This document shows, piece after piece, positions 9,230 through 21,109 of a stretch of DNA of 64,000 nucleotides (position 1 is its first letter; each line of letters starts with the position of its first letter). The notes under the pieces are model-generated. The model did not search any database and had not been told where the DNA came from. It was given only the letters and a program-made list of their open reading frames with translations. Made by a program: the position numbers and the translations under genes. This stretch comes from Datisca glomerata (taxonomy: Eukaryota > Streptophyta > Magnoliopsida > Cucurbitales > Datiscaceae): assembly GCA_003255025.1 (NCBI GenBank), contig QANY01013583.1, positions 1,667,194 to 1,731,193 on the forward strand, given 5' to 3'.

Positions 9230-11880
9230 CTAACAAAAAAATAGTCATGTTCGTAAAATCAATTTATTTCTTTTATAAAAAGACAGTTTATAAAAATTTC
9301 TCATCGTAAAAACACCTATCATTACAATTTAGAACCAATTTTTTTGTAATGGGTATCAAAATAGAAGACATAAATTGACCTGTTGGTCAAATTATTCGTA
9401 ATTGTAAATTTATACGAGAAATTAGGCTTCACAAAATACACAAAAATAAATGCCATTATTTTTAATTCAATATTTATCAAACGTTCAATTGAAAAAATTA
9501 TATGTGTGTTAATTAACAAAGCAAATTTAGTTAGAAAACAACGAAGCAATTTCCTTTGTAAAAGGAAAATCAAAGAAATTCTTGAAGATAGTTTAGTTGT
9601 TTTTATTCTAAATTTGTTTTAATTTTTTTTTCTCGATTTGTGCTTAAATAATAAAAAAAACAATTGTTTCAATTAATGTAGTCTTTCTAATAGGGTAGAA
9701 GACTAAAATGTTCTCGCAAGCTGCTAGACCCTGTCTAAAATTCTAATTTTAAAATTTATACTCGTTAGACTATGTCTCATCCCAAGTCTAGCAGTTACAG
9801 ATTTTAATCAAAAATTTTTTAATAAAAAATAAACTTAATCTTTTCTCTTATAAAAAATACTACATTTCATTAAAAATTTTAAAAATATCCTAAAATCATT
9901 TTTTTCTTTATAATGGGCCGTTGATAAACATTTCTCGCCATAACACTCCCATAGTTAGAATTTAGGACCACATTTTATGCAAAGGGTATGAAAATATAAG
10001 ACATAAGAATTGATATGTTGTTCAAATTATTCGTAAGTATAGTTTTATATGGTATATTAGGCTTAATAAAATGCACAAACTGCTAGACCCTGTCTAAGAT
10101 TCTAATTTAAAATTTACACTCATTAGACTATGTCTCGTCCCAAGTCTATGGTCTTGTCCCAAGTCTAGCAGTTACAGATTTTTATCAGAAATTTTTTAAT
10201 AAAAAATTAATTTAATCTTTTCTCTTATAAAAAATGCTACATTTCATTAAAATTTAAAAAATATCCTAAAATCATTTTTTTCTTTATAATGGGTCATTGA
10301 TAAACATTTATAATGGGTCGTAACACACCCATAGTTAGAATTTAGGACCACATTTTATGTAAAGGGTATGAAAATAGAAGACATAAAAATTGATATGTTG
10401 GTCAAATTATTCGTAAGTATAGTTTTATAAGGTATATTAGGCTTCATAAAATACACAAGCTGCTAGATCCTGTTTAAGATTCTAATTTTAAAATTTACAC
10501 TCGCTAGACTATGTCTCGTCCCAAGTCTATGGTCTTATCCCAAGTCTAGCAGTTACAGAATTTTATCAGAAGTTTTTTAATAAAAAATTAATTTAATCTT
10601 TTCTCTTATAAAAAATACTACATTTCATTAAAAATTTAAAAAATATCCTAAAATCATTTTTTTTCTTTATAATGGGCCATTGATAAACATTTCTCGTCGT
10701 AACACACCCATAGTTAGAATTTAGGACCACCTTTTATGTAAAGGGTATGAAAATAGAAGACATAAAAATTGATATGTTGGTCAAATTATTCGTAAGTATA
10801 ATTTTATACGGTATATTAGGCTTCATAAAATACACAAGCTACTAGACCCTATTTAAAATTCTAATTTTAAAATTTACACTCGTTAGACTATGTCTCGTCC
10901 CAAGTCTATGGTCTTGTCCCAAATCTAGCAGTTATAGATTTTTATCAGAAATTTTTTAATAAAAAATTAATTTAATCTTTTTTCTTATAAAAAATGCTAC
11001 ATTTCATTAAAATTTAAAAAATATCCTAAAATCTTTTTTTTTCTTTTATAATGGGCCGTTGATAAACATTTATAATGGGTCGTAACACACCCATAGTTAG
11101 AATTTAGGACCACATTTTATGTGAAGGGTATGAAAATAGCAGACATAAAAATTGATTTGTTGGTCAAATTATTTGTAAGTATAGTTTTATATGGTATATT
11201 AGGCTTCGTAAAATACACAAGCTGCTAGACCCTGTCTAAGATTCTAATTTTAAAATTTACACTCGCTAGACTATGTCTCGTCCCAAGCCTATGGTCTTGT
11301 CCCAAGTCTAGCAGTTACATATTTTGATCAGAATTTTTTTAATAAAAAATTAATTTAATCTTTTCTCTTATAAAAAATGTTACATTTCATTAAAAATTTA
11401 AAAAATATCCTAAAATCATTTTTTTTCTTTTATAATGGGCCGTTGATAAACATTTCTGGTCGTAACACATCCATAGTTAGAATTTAGGACCACATTTTAT
11501 GTAAAGGATATGAAAATAGAAGACATAAAAATTGATCTGTTGGTCAAATTTTTCGTAAGTATAGTTTTATATGGTATATTAGGCTTCATAAAATACACAA
11601 AAATAAAAGCGATTATTTTAGTGTCATTATAATTCAGTATTTATCAAAATAAAATTTGTTAATTCGTTCAATTGAAAAAAAAATATTTGTATTAAACAAC
11701 AAAGCAATATTAGTTAGAAAACAACGAAGCAATTTCCTTTGTAAAAGGCAAAATCAAAGAAATTTTCTTGAAGTTAGTTTAGTTTTTTTTTTTGGTTTTC
11801 TAAATTTGTTTTGGTTCTTTTTATCGATTTGTACTCAAATAATTAAAAAAATCAACAATTGTTTCAATTAAAAAAATCAT
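9230..11880. repeat. Tandem array of a ~380-bp unit
   Basis: The landmark CTGCTAGACCCTGTCTAA (with variants) occurs at 9721, 10080, 10460, 10839 and 11222, so the periods are about 359, 380, 379 and 383 bp. Sequence before the first landmark (9230-9620) matches sequence after the last unit (11450-11790), so the array is bounded by partial units. Each landmark opens a segment of about 75-95 bp that ends in GTCTAGCAG, the inverse of its start. The first copy lacks about 20 bp (GTCTATGGTCTTGTCCCAA type) that the later copies carry twice; this explains its shorter period. No coding sequence was found. The two small frames in the flanks are copies of one another. Confidence 0.9.
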
Positions 11881-12390
11881 AGATGGAATATGTGTTACAG
11901 AACAAAGCAATATAATGCTTTTGTATTAGAATCTACAATGATATTGGCTATAGCAAATTGGAAATCTGAATTTTCAGTTTAAGGTACTAATTATATGTCT
12001 CTTATATATATATATAATATCAAGAAACTAGTGTACCAATTTGAGGGCGAGAACTTATATGAAAGGGAGGCAATTGGCCCCTTTCATTTCTATTTTTTTC
12101 ATATTATATATACAATTATTTAGATAAAATATGTAAAATATAAAATAATCTATTACTTGTCCCTCTTTCAATCTAGAAAGTTATATAAGTGTATACTATT
12201 TACCTCCTTAAAAATTATAAGATTACTAAATTATATATGATTTGTTACCCTTCAAATGTATAAAATAATAAAATTGTATGTCATTTGTTCGATTCAAAAT
12301 TTTAAAATTATCAAAATTTAATAACACGTTTTTAATTCATTATTATATAAGCGAGCATAGGGTTAGAAAAAAAAATTGCCCCTTATCCAC
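11881..12390. other. AT-rich spacer
   Basis: No gene or family was recognised. It has a short TA repeat near 12005-12020 and scattered AT-rich words. Confidence 0.5.
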
Positions 12391-12945
12391 AAAAATTCCA
12401 GCCGCATGGAAAGATATCTGGTTCTGAGGTTAGCGATGAACAAGATATCAGAGTTGTACCAGGCAAGATCGTATCTCCTTGGATTCAACCACTGCCGAGG
12501 GGTTCCGATGAGGTCTCATATTTTGGTCATTTTACGTTATCGGTCATTGTTTTCAATCTTAGTTTTGGTTGTCTAGTAGCCTTGTATTTAGGTTTACTAT
12601 GTGTTGGTTATCGGTTCACCTTATTGTAGTTATTGAGGTGTTAGCTTGTGGTGGATTGTAGGTTTTGATAGATAAATTGTATGTGTTGAGCTCTGGTTAG
12701 GTGTTGATTTCCTTGGTTTGGTTGTTCTGTGCTTTTCCTTGCTGTGGGATCCGACCTGTATCTCTATTGCAGTATATTTGTTTCAAATTGTCTCGTTTAC
12801 TCCTTGTTTTGGCAGTATAGTGTGTTTATATTGTGTATCTAGCTCTGAGCTATAGCACTATAGCACATGTTATTACTCGAGGTATGCTCCTTGTAATTGT
12901 GTATATTCTTTTAGTTGATAATATTTACCTTTGACAAAAAAAATA
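12390..12945 (+). mobile_element. Possible LINE 3' end or processed sequence with A-tail
   Basis: A comparatively GC-richer block ends in TTTACCTTTGACAAAAAAAA at about 12930-12945, as a retroposed 3' end would. Two overlapping frames at the start give SGSEVSDEQDIRVVPGKI-like or MERYLVLRLAMNKISELYQ-like sequences, neither of which I can place. No target duplication was established. Confidence 0.3.
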
Positions 12946-13416
12946 TGGCCTTGCCACTAGATACCATGGCACCTATTGGCTTCTAAGTGGTTATTCCGCT
13001 GTTAGAACTGAATGATCAAACTCTGTCTTACACGTGGTAAGATCTGGATTGAAGAGTTAATAATGGGGTATGGACGCACAGGAGCCGTTGGATCAGCTTG
13101 ACAGTTACAAAAAGAATCTAGAAGAGGAATATTCATTTGTAACGACCAGATTGCTATTAAAATAGCTCTGCAAAGCTTGCAACGGAAAATTTAATTTATT
13201 ATTTTTAAGTTGTCAATTTATGTATAAAAAAGAACATGTACAACCTGGGAAATCAATCAAATTCATGCACATCGTTCTATTGACTCTTTTTCTCTCTCAA
13301 ATTATTATTCTTTCATATTATCTTTTTCGTTAAGGATTATTCTATTGCTAGAAAAATCCTTTGCATTTTGTTGCTTTCATTGAGAGTGAGAGAAAGCTAA
13401 ATAAATTCATTCTAAA
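12946..13416 (+). other. Leader region of the Tat-type gypsy element
   Basis: This lies directly upstream of the first gag codon. A clear 5' LTR end or tRNA primer site was not found. The pyrimidine-rich run at 13280-13330 and the sequence before the ATG at 13417 fit an untranslated leader. The element's 5' LTR is missing or too diverged to see. Confidence 0.3.
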
Positions 13417-14930
13417 ATGTTCAAAACCATATCAAATGTTGCCATCAATGAGGGAAACAAAAATGAAAATGATCACATTAGTCAACCTACGCTACCAGCG
13501 GAGATGCTCCAAACCATTCTAATGGGAATGCAGGGGATGGAGCGGCACAACAGTGAAGCCTTACGTAGCCATAACAGAAGGTGCAAGATCAAATTAAATC
13601 GTTGCAACAGGAACTGGCGAAAACATGTGCATAAGTGAGCCAACAGATAAACAATGAAGAATGTGAAAACTACTCAGAACTAGATGGACTAGATGGCATA
13701 CAAACAAACCCCAAGACCAATAAAAATGTGCAGCAGGAAGATGGAGAAATCCAATCTCATGACCACGTGAAGGAAACGACAGGAGAATCACGTCCGCCAA
13801 AGGTCATAACAGAAAAGGCGATGAAAGAAATGCTAGAAAAGAAGATGATGGAAATGTGGAAGCTGGGAAGTGTGGGAACTGTGGACCTTGAATCGCTTCC
13901 CCGTTCACTGTTGAATCTGAAAATTTTGGCCTCCCCAATTCTCAAGAAGTTCGTGGCGCTCAAGTTCAAATGCTATGAAGGAAAATCTGATCTAGTAGAC
14001 CATCTTAGATGGTTTAAGCAAATGATGGCTTGTACCAGCACAAAGATGAACTAATGTGCAAGATATTTCCCACCAGTATGGACGGGAGCGCCTTGAAATG
14101 GTACCATTCACTCCCTTCTCATTCAATCATTGACTTCACCACCATGTCTTTGGTCTTTCTAGAGAAATACTCTACATATTGTTCAATGATGGAGGATATA
14201 GAACACCTTCTTACCATCTTTATCAAGAAAGGAGAATCTCTGTGTGAATACACATATTGATTCAAAGATGAGATGGAAAAAGTAGAAAGTTGTGACGATC
14301 GAGTGGCAATGGATTTCAGACGAGGGTTGGACCTTACTTATCTCCTCTTTGAATATTTGAAATTTTTGTCCATGGAAGAAACATTCCAACGAGCGTAAAC
14401 TTACATCACACTGGAAGAATAAAAGAAGAGCATGATGAAGCTGACAGCACGGATAACAGAAGAGCAACGGAAAGGAGACCATAATTCCAATTTGGGAAAA
14501 AAGAACGGGAAGATGGAAAGAAACGATGGACAAGAAAAGAATAAAGGGAAAAAGACTAAGAGTATGTGAAAATCTGTAGATAGAATTCACTCCAGGGACA
14601 ATGTCTACACGCGTCTCACGGTGCCCGTGAACCAAATTCTTTAGGCGATCAAGGATTGACAAAAGAGCTAAGCTACAAAAACAAGGACAAGTACTGCTCG
14701 TTCCACAAAAGTTAAAGGCATTACACAAAAGATGGCTTCCAGCTCAAGGATTATACTGAGGAACTTGTGAAGGACGAATATCTCCATCAATTTGTTCAGA
14801 AGGATGAGCATAAGCGCGAAATGGAAAAAGAAGTCCAAGACAAAGGAAAGCAGCCACTCGCGATTGTGGAGACCATAATCGCGTTGGCTGAGCAAGAAAG
14901 AACCACTAAGAAGGAAAGAAAGATGTAATG
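13417..14930 (+). pseudogene. Gag of a Tat-lineage Ty3/gypsy retrotransposon
   Basis: Frames at 13417-13638, 13635-14054 and 14030-14260, plus later stopped segments, together make a Gag. The best domain evidence is DGSALKWYHSLPSHSI followed by LVFLEKYSTYCSMMEDIEHL and RRGLDLTYLLFEYLKF, the usual Retrotrans_gag layout. A Lys/Gln-rich tail follows to about 14930. Gag packages the element RNA. It has at least three frame changes (near 13635, 14040 and 14260) and several stops, so it is dead. No complete zinc knuckle was seen. Confidence 0.75.
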
Positions 14931-14994
14931 TAAGAAACCTACATTGGAAGGATAATGAGAGAAAGGAAGTTCATCAAGTGGTGATGAGAATCTG

Positions 14995-15410
14995 CCGTTG
15001 ATCTTTGATGAATTAGATTTGAAGGAGCACGTCGGACAACATAATGACGCTTTGGTAATAACAATTCAAGTTGGGAACTACCTGTTGAGGAAGGTGTTGA
15101 TCAATGATGGGAGTGCCATCAACATCTTACATCAATCAACCCTAAAAAATATGTCCATTGGTAATCAAAAGTTGCAAGGCAAAGCTGTTGGTAGAATTAA
15201 ATGGGATGATAAGATACTCTGAAGGAATGATAATCTTTACAGTGAATGTAGAGTCATTCAATGATCTGACAGAGTTTGTAGTTATGGACACTCCATCCAC
15301 CTGTAATGTGATCCTGGAAAGGATGTGGTTACACAAGATGAAGGTCATTCTGTCCACGTATTATAAGGTACTGAAGTATCTATCCCCAAAAAGGATAAAG
15401 ACAACAAAAT
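14995..15410 (+). pseudogene. Aspartic protease of the Tat-type gypsy element
   Basis: The frame 14998-15222 contains LLRKVLINDGSAINIL, matching the retroelement protease active-site pattern (Asp-Ser/Thr-Gly, here DGS). It continues in a second frame at 15158-15412 with VMDTPSTCNVILERMWLHKM, the usual LGRPWLH-like block. A frameshift near 15215 separates the halves. The protease would cut Gag-Pol. Confidence 0.75.
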
Positions 15411-15473
15411 GAGCTCAAGTTACTGCTCGCATTTGCACTGTGACGGCATTGGAATTCATTAGACGAACAGTAA

Positions 15474-16164
15474 TTGAAAAGAAGCCTAACAGATATAGGC
15501 CAAGACAATGGAGCAACATCGATTAATAGAGGACGGACAATGGGTCTGTTTAACTTGATGTATGAAGCAGGAGAAGTCACTGAACTTATATACCTTGAGG
15601 AAGGAACTCAAAAAATATCTAACATCGGCGCCCAACTTGAAGAAGCTAGAAAGGAGATGTTGAAAATATTTTTAAGGAAGAATGGGGACATCTTCGTGAG
15701 TACGACACAAGAAATGCTGGGCATTCTAGAAGATATAATATGTCACAAATTGAACACAGATCCCGCCATCAAACCATTAAAACAACGCAATGAAATCTTT
15801 GCCCATGAATGGAATGCAGCGATCAAAGAAGAGGTAGATAAGCTTCTAAAGGTCGACTTCATCCTGGAGGTAGACTACCTAGAATGGGTCACGAACGTAG
15901 TGATGGTGAGAATGAAAAACAGAAAATTGAGGATCTGTGTTGACTTCATAGATCTGAACAAAGCCTGCCCAAAAAATTACTATCCACTGTCATGGATAGA
16001 CCGTAGGGTGGATGCGACCTCTGGGCATGAACTTCTCAGCTTCATAGTTGCCTATTCAGGACGTAATCATGTGAAAATGTTCTAACTTAATTAAGAAAAG
16101 ACTTCATTTTTCACTGAACATTGTATTTTTTGTTATAAAGTTACACCATTTGGCTTGAAAAATG
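15474..16164 (+). pseudogene. Reverse transcriptase, first half (Tat-type gypsy)
   Basis: The 203-codon frame at 15474-16085 shows the linker to RT and RT block 1-3 landmarks: LRICVDFIDLNKACPKNYYP, DATSGHELLSF and AYSG. After a stop at 16083 the match resumes with FFTEHCIFCYKVTPFGLKN at about 16115-16160. The first catalytic aspartate of RT, usually in the block FMDAYSG, is replaced (FIVAYSG), so the enzyme would be inactive. The coding sequence stops abruptly at 16164, where a solo LTR has inserted. It continues at 17995 with AGATYERLVNK, exactly the family sequence expected next. Confidence 0.85.
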
Positions 16165-17989
16165 TGCTAGGATTGGTATGTTTAAAAAATTAACTAAAAA
16201 TAAGTTTGAACCACGAACGATTCGTGGGCGGAATATTAACTTTTTTTCAATTAACTTATTTAATTGAATTAAATAATTTAGAACCAAATAACGTGCGATT
16301 ATGCATATATGATATTAAACGAGAATATAAGGCTAGAAATAATTTTTCACATATACTTTGTATCGGGGAATTTATGAACTGACAGATTTCATTTGAGCAT
16401 TCTTTGTATTCTTCAAGCTTTGTGATCTTAGTCACGCACTTGAACTTCAAGAACGATTTGTGAATTTTATCGATCAACAACCACCCGTTATTTTCAAAAA
16501 TATATCTCACAAGAATTTTGTGTAGGAATTTGAGTGTGGGCTCTCAAAATGATTGAAGGAAAAAATCGAATGTTTTCCCTTCAATACTCTATTTCGGCGG
16601 CAATCACTAGGGAGGGGAGAAAACTCATTTTCTCTGTATCTGATATGAGATCTATATATCTATCACTCTTTCTGCAATCAAATTGTTATTAGATATTTAT
16701 AAAATCTAATTTTTTATATTTATAAATATACCCATATATTTTAAATTTTCAAAAATTCACCCTCATATATTCAAATGGCCGAAAATCAGTTAATCTCCAT
16801 AGTGTTAGAGTTGTATCAAAATTTATCAATCCAATTGATAAATTTAATTGATCATTATCAATTAATTAAATAATTAATTTTTATTTACTAATTATTCAAT
16901 AAATATAAAATAATAAATTAATTAATTTCAATATAATTAATCACACATTAACCAATTAAGTGACATCACCCATCACATATAGGTGTAGGAAATATGCCTT
17001 GGCACCAAAACACATTTTCATCCAATTTACTTTGTTTCTCTATTCCTGCTCTCATGAGCTATTTCTGATGGACCCACACGAACAAAACTAAGGACTCAAA
17101 TACTCGACAAATTTATCTCCATAAACTATTGACCTATTTAATTGTGACATCGTAGGACTCCACTATAGGCTCAATGCCGAGTCAACTCTCGATTCATGCG
17201 CGTTACGTTTTCTGTTGGTGTAAAAACTCTTTTTATTTTCACAGTCCACATAATATTTTAACATAATATCCATCGTGAATATCAGTAACAAGAGCGGAAT
17301 TTAAAATTATCATTTTACCACTCTTGTTATTATTTTCTTAACTCATTTATTGATTGTGAATAAGAAATGTGATACTGTTGTTTTCACAATCCAAGCACAA
17401 ATTTTCATATCTGTGAATCGCCTAACTCCAACTTAATTGAATTATAATCCCAATAATCGAGGTATTGCTCGGCAATTCGAACTCACTCATTTGACATATC
17501 AAAGATTGCAACTAACTAAGCCAAGTTACGTATTCATCTCAAGATTGAGGTAATTATGAAAATACCCTTAAGGTCTAACAATTAGATTTAGAGTTAGGTA
17601 AACGGTTTTGGGCTCTAAACTAATTTGTTATCAGTCTATTCAACATGTTCATAATATGTCCAGATTAATCGTTTGAGTCTCCACTCTCATGGCTCATGAA
17701 TGGCATCCATTGGTTCAATCTAACAGTCATAATCAGATTCGATTGCCACTCAATCCTAAGACTGTGAATATTGTTCTGAACTTTCTCAGAAGAGTTCGCC
17801 TGGAGACGCATATGTCTTCACTCTTCATTCGTTGATGAAAGTTTCAGGCCTTGAGTAATTTACAAACACATTTTAATTTAAAATAAAACTTCTAATTTGT
17901 TCTTAAAAATTCAATAATACTAATGTCTGAGAAATAACTAAATACAAATAAATAGTCATTACACATTACTTTATGAACATATTCCAACA
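16165..17989. mobile_element. Solo LTR, 1825 bp, inserted in the Tat RT
   Basis: The insert begins TGCTAGGATTGG and ends CATATTCCAACA, that is TG...CA. It is flanked by the 5-bp duplication AAATG (16160-16164 and 17990-17994). It holds no gag or pol sequence. A related copy runs in the opposite direction at the right edge of the window (62843-64000); the two share long stretches such as TCTGTTGGTGTAAA and CTATTTATTTGTATTTAGTT. Length, termini and the 5-bp duplication fit an LTR left by recombination between the two LTRs of a larger element, probably copia-like. The TG start on the minus strand (TGTTGGAATATG) is the likely 5' end. Confidence 0.85.
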
Positions 17990-18306
17990 AAATGCAGGTG
18001 CTACTTATGAAAGGCTTGTGAACAAGATCTTTCATGAGAAAATCGGAAGGACAATGGAAGTCTACATTGACAACATGCTAGTTAAGAGCAATAGACGACA
18101 AGATCACATCAAAGATCTAGATTAAGCATTTTCAATCCTGAGAAAATGCTTGATCAAACTCAACCCAGCGTAGTGCACTTTCGGGGTGGCAACGGAAAAA
18201 TTTCGGGGACACTGGTAACACAATGGGGAATTGAAGTCAATACAGACAAGGTCTAGCCCATCATGGAGATGAAATCCCCTAAAACTCGTAAAGAAGTACA
18301 AAGTCT
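17990..18306 (+). pseudogene. Reverse transcriptase, second half (Tat-type gypsy)
   Basis: It continues the split RT: ATYERLVNKIFHEKIG, then VYIDNMLVKS at about 18060-18089. The latter is the catalytic YVDD box with the second Asp changed to Asn. Further matches run through HIKDLDAFSILRKCL-like residues to KTRKEVQSL at 18306, where a small DNA transposon has inserted. Several stops are present. Confidence 0.85.
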
Positions 18307-18700
18307 TAGGGGTGTTCACGGTTCGGTTCGGTTGAGTTTTGGAAGAAAACCAAACCGAACCAAAAATTCAATTTGGCTACTAAGCCAAACCGAACCAAGA
18401 AAGCTAGAAGAACCGAACCAAACCATGAGTTTTGGGTTTTTCGGTTAGGTATTATTAAATTAAAAATAATTTTTAAATGATATTATTGAAAAAATAATAA
18501 TATAAATCAAAGTTTTAATTTGGTTCGGTTCGGTTTTATATGAAATTATATATAAAAAAATCAAAGTTTCAGTTCGAAAATCACCAAAAATTTGAACCAA
18601 ACTGAAACTTCGGTTCAGCCATTTTCCCGAATCGAACACATATAATGAACCTACCGAACCAGTCATTTTCAGTTCGGTTTGGGACAATTTTGAACAACCT
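18307..18700. mobile_element. Non-autonomous hAT-like element, 394 bp
   Basis: The insert begins TAGGGGTGTTCACGG and ends TTTGAACAACCT, so the ends are an imperfect inverted pair sharing TGTTCA. It is flanked by TACAAAGTCT at 18297-18306 and 18701-18710. hAT elements make 8-bp duplications; the extra two matching bases may be chance. The interior is rich in GGTTCGGTT and its complement AACCGAACC, typical of a known class of short plant hAT/MITE repeats. Removing it joins EVQSL to TGK in the Tat RT reading frame. Confidence 0.8.
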
Positions 18701-19265
18701 TACAAAGTCTGACGGGAAAGTTGGTGACTTTAAACAGATTCCTTTCGAAGTCAATGGATAAGTGCAAGTCGTTCTTCGAAAAGCTAAAGAAGAATTATGT
18801 TGATAGTTGGGATGAGGAATGTGAAGATGCCTTTAAGAAAATCAGAGAATATCTGATGACCCCGTTGTTGCTTTCGAAGCCGCTTCCTAGTGAAGAGTTT
18901 CTTTTGTATGTGACAATCTCATAAATGGTAGCAAGCGCCGTTTTAATCAGAGAGGAGGATTGGAAGAAAAAAGTTTTTTACTTTGTAAGTAAAAGTTTAG
19001 TGGTAGCCGAAGTCAGATATAAGAGGATGGAGAAATTGGTGTTGGCAATTTTAGTTACAACAAGGAAGGTAAGACCCTACTTCCAAGCTCACAGAATAAA
19101 GGTGTCAACGGACTCACCCGTCATAAGTCTCTTACATTCACCATAGGTGAGCGGAAGGATGATGAGATGGGCAATTGAGCTTGGACAGTATGAAATCCGC
19201 TATGAGCCAAGAACATCGATCAAAGGGAAAGTATTGGCTAACTTTGTAGCAGACTTCACTTAAAA
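18701..19265 (+). pseudogene. RT connection and RNase H of the Tat-type gypsy element
   Basis: It reads TLNRFLSKSMDKCKSFFEKL and SWDEECEDAFKKIREYL, then after a stop ASAVLIREED and KVFYFVSKSLVVAEVRYKRM. It ends with WAIELGQYEIRYEPRTSIKG and LANFVADF. This is the end of RT plus the first RNase H of Ty3/gypsy Pol. Two single stops (18922, 19144) are the only breaks, so this part is better preserved than gag or integrase. Confidence 0.85.
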
Positions 19266-19279
19266 TAAAGAAGATAATA

Positions 19280-19640
19280 ACATAGGAGTCGCGCGTGAAT
19301 AGTAGTGCAAACTCCATTTGGAGAAAACCCTTAAGCATTCCATCTCTTTGGGTTTAATGCGTCAAACAATGAGGCAGAATATGAAGCCTTGACAGCAGGG
19401 GTCAGCATGCGTGGAACTTTAGATAACGGGAGTAAAAATATTTTGCGACTCCATGATAATTGTGAAACAGGTAACATGAGAATTCGTTGTCAAAAATATT
19501 AGATGATAGAATATTTACAACGGACTAAATACCTATTGAATCTGCTGAAGAACAGTAAGATCCATCAGATACCAATAGTTGAAAACAATCATGCAGAAGC
19601 ATTGGCAAACTTAGGATTGTCATGACGACTCTCCTATAAA
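19280..19640 (+). pseudogene. Second (archaeal-type) RNase H of the Tat lineage
   Basis: After LANFVADF comes a further RNase H-like segment: FGFNASNNEAEYEALTAGVS, a stretch resembling ILRLHDNCE, and HQIPIVENNHAEALANLGL. A second RNase H between the first one and integrase marks the Tat/Ogre lineage. Stops and frame changes show it is dead. The NNEAEYEAL motif keeps its glutamate. Confidence 0.75.
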
Positions 19641-19649
19641 ATGTTGCTG

Positions 19650-20400
19650 ATATAGAAGTTGAAGACAAAAGAGGCCCAATATGTGCTAGCAGAAATTCAC
19701 GAAGGTATATGTAGAAATCACACGGGAGGAAGATTGTTGGGGCACAAAATATTGAATAAAGAGTAGTATTGGCCCAAGATGCATCAGGATGCCAAGAAGT
19801 ACATGAAAAGATGGAGAACTTAACACAGTGAAAATGGCACCTGCTCAGAAACGCTACATTTTGCCCCTGTAGTAAAAATGGCACCTGGAGAACTCAACAC
19901 AGTAACAAGCATGTGGTCGTTCATTCAATGAGTCCTGGATATCGTAGAGCCACTCCCCATGGCACCCGCTCAGAAACACTTTCTGTTGGTAGCAACAAAT
20001 TACTTCACGAAATGGATTGAAGCTGACGCATACACAAGGATTCGAGAAGAGGAAGTAAAATGGTTTTTTCTGGAAAAATATTTAATGCAGATACGGAACC
20101 CGTGAATACTCGTCATAGAAAATGGAAGCTTAACTATGAGATCAAGTATGAACGAGTTGCATAACACATAACTTATTTCTGTAATAAAAAAAGAAGAATT
20201 TATTTCTGAAAGAAAATTTGAAAACGGGGATTTCAAAAAGGATGTCTCATGCTGATGAAGATTTTTCAGACGGAAGGAAAGTTGGGGCCAAATTGGGAAG
20301 GACTATACATTGTCAGCGGAATTGAAGGATGCAGATACTATTACCTGACTTGGCCAAACCTTGGAATATTGTGCATCTAAAAAGATGTTTTGTCTAACAT
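19650..20400 (+). pseudogene. Degenerate integrase of the Tat-type gypsy element
   Basis: Pieces of integrase are recognisable in changing frames, including a zinc-binding/core region around 19740-20010 (APRNTFCW-like and a region resembling KWIEAEAYT) and a C-terminal GKLGPNWEGLYIVSG at about 20279-20323. Near-repeated words (AGAACTTAACACAGTGAAAA and GAACTCAACACAGTAAC at 19814 and 19890) show a small internal duplication. Nothing here could work as an enzyme. Confidence 0.65.
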
Positions 20401-20519
20401 GTAAAATCATTATAGGTGAATATTTTTCTGTGATTTTTTCCCGTAAGGGTGTTCCATGCTAAAAGTTCTTGGTGCCAACTATTTCTTTCTCCTTTAACAA
20501 ACGCAAATGAAAAATGGGA

Positions 20520-21060
20520 CCATGGCTCTAAATTTAACCTAAGTCCTTAGGAACGGACTGCATTATAATGGTAGTCGTTCTCTAAAGTAAATCTGGGTCG
20601 TGGTTCTAAATTGAACCTAAGTCCCTGAGAACGAACTACATAACAATGGGGAGCTGTTCTCTAAAGGAAGTAGGAGTCATGATTCTAAAATGAACCTAAG
20701 TCCTTGAAAATGGGCTGCACTACAATGGGCAGTCATTCTGTAAAGAAAACTGAGGCCATGGTTCTAAAATGAATCTAAGTCCTTGAGAATAGATTGAACT
20801 ACATGTGCAACCGTTCTCTAAAGGAAACTGGGGTCATGGTTCAAAAATGAACCTAAGTCCTTGAGAACGGACTGCGCACTACAATGGGAAACCGTTCTTT
20901 AAAGCAAACTAAAACTAAGGTTTTTGAATGATGCTTAAATCCTTGAGAGCGGATTGCAATGACTAATATGTTCTCAAAGAGATTAAGATTCAGAAATCCC
21001 TTGTAAATTGAGAAAGAGTGTGAAATAATTTTACAAGGGAAGCACAACAGGAAAAAATGC
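20520..21060 (+). repeat. 3' tandem repeats of the Tat element (~78 bp unit)
   Basis: Five clear units start with C(A/G)TGG(T/C)TCTAAA at about 20521, 20599, 20678, 20757 and 20835, giving a 78-79 bp period; a sixth, weaker unit follows at about 20912. Each contains AACCTAAGTCC(T/C)TGAGAA and an ACGGACTGC-like word. Tandem repeats between pol and the 3' LTR are common in Tat/Ogre elements. The 3' LTR is absent here: the sequence passes into another gypsy fragment by about 21110. Confidence 0.9.
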
Positions 21061-21109
21061 TTTGCAGTGAAGGAAAAGAGCGAAAGTTGCTAAGTTGTGA
21101 AGAAAAGTT

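Noticed and set aside
18460..18687. Frames inside the hAT-like element
   Set aside because: They consist of the repeated GGTTCGGTT unit and AT-rich sequence only.
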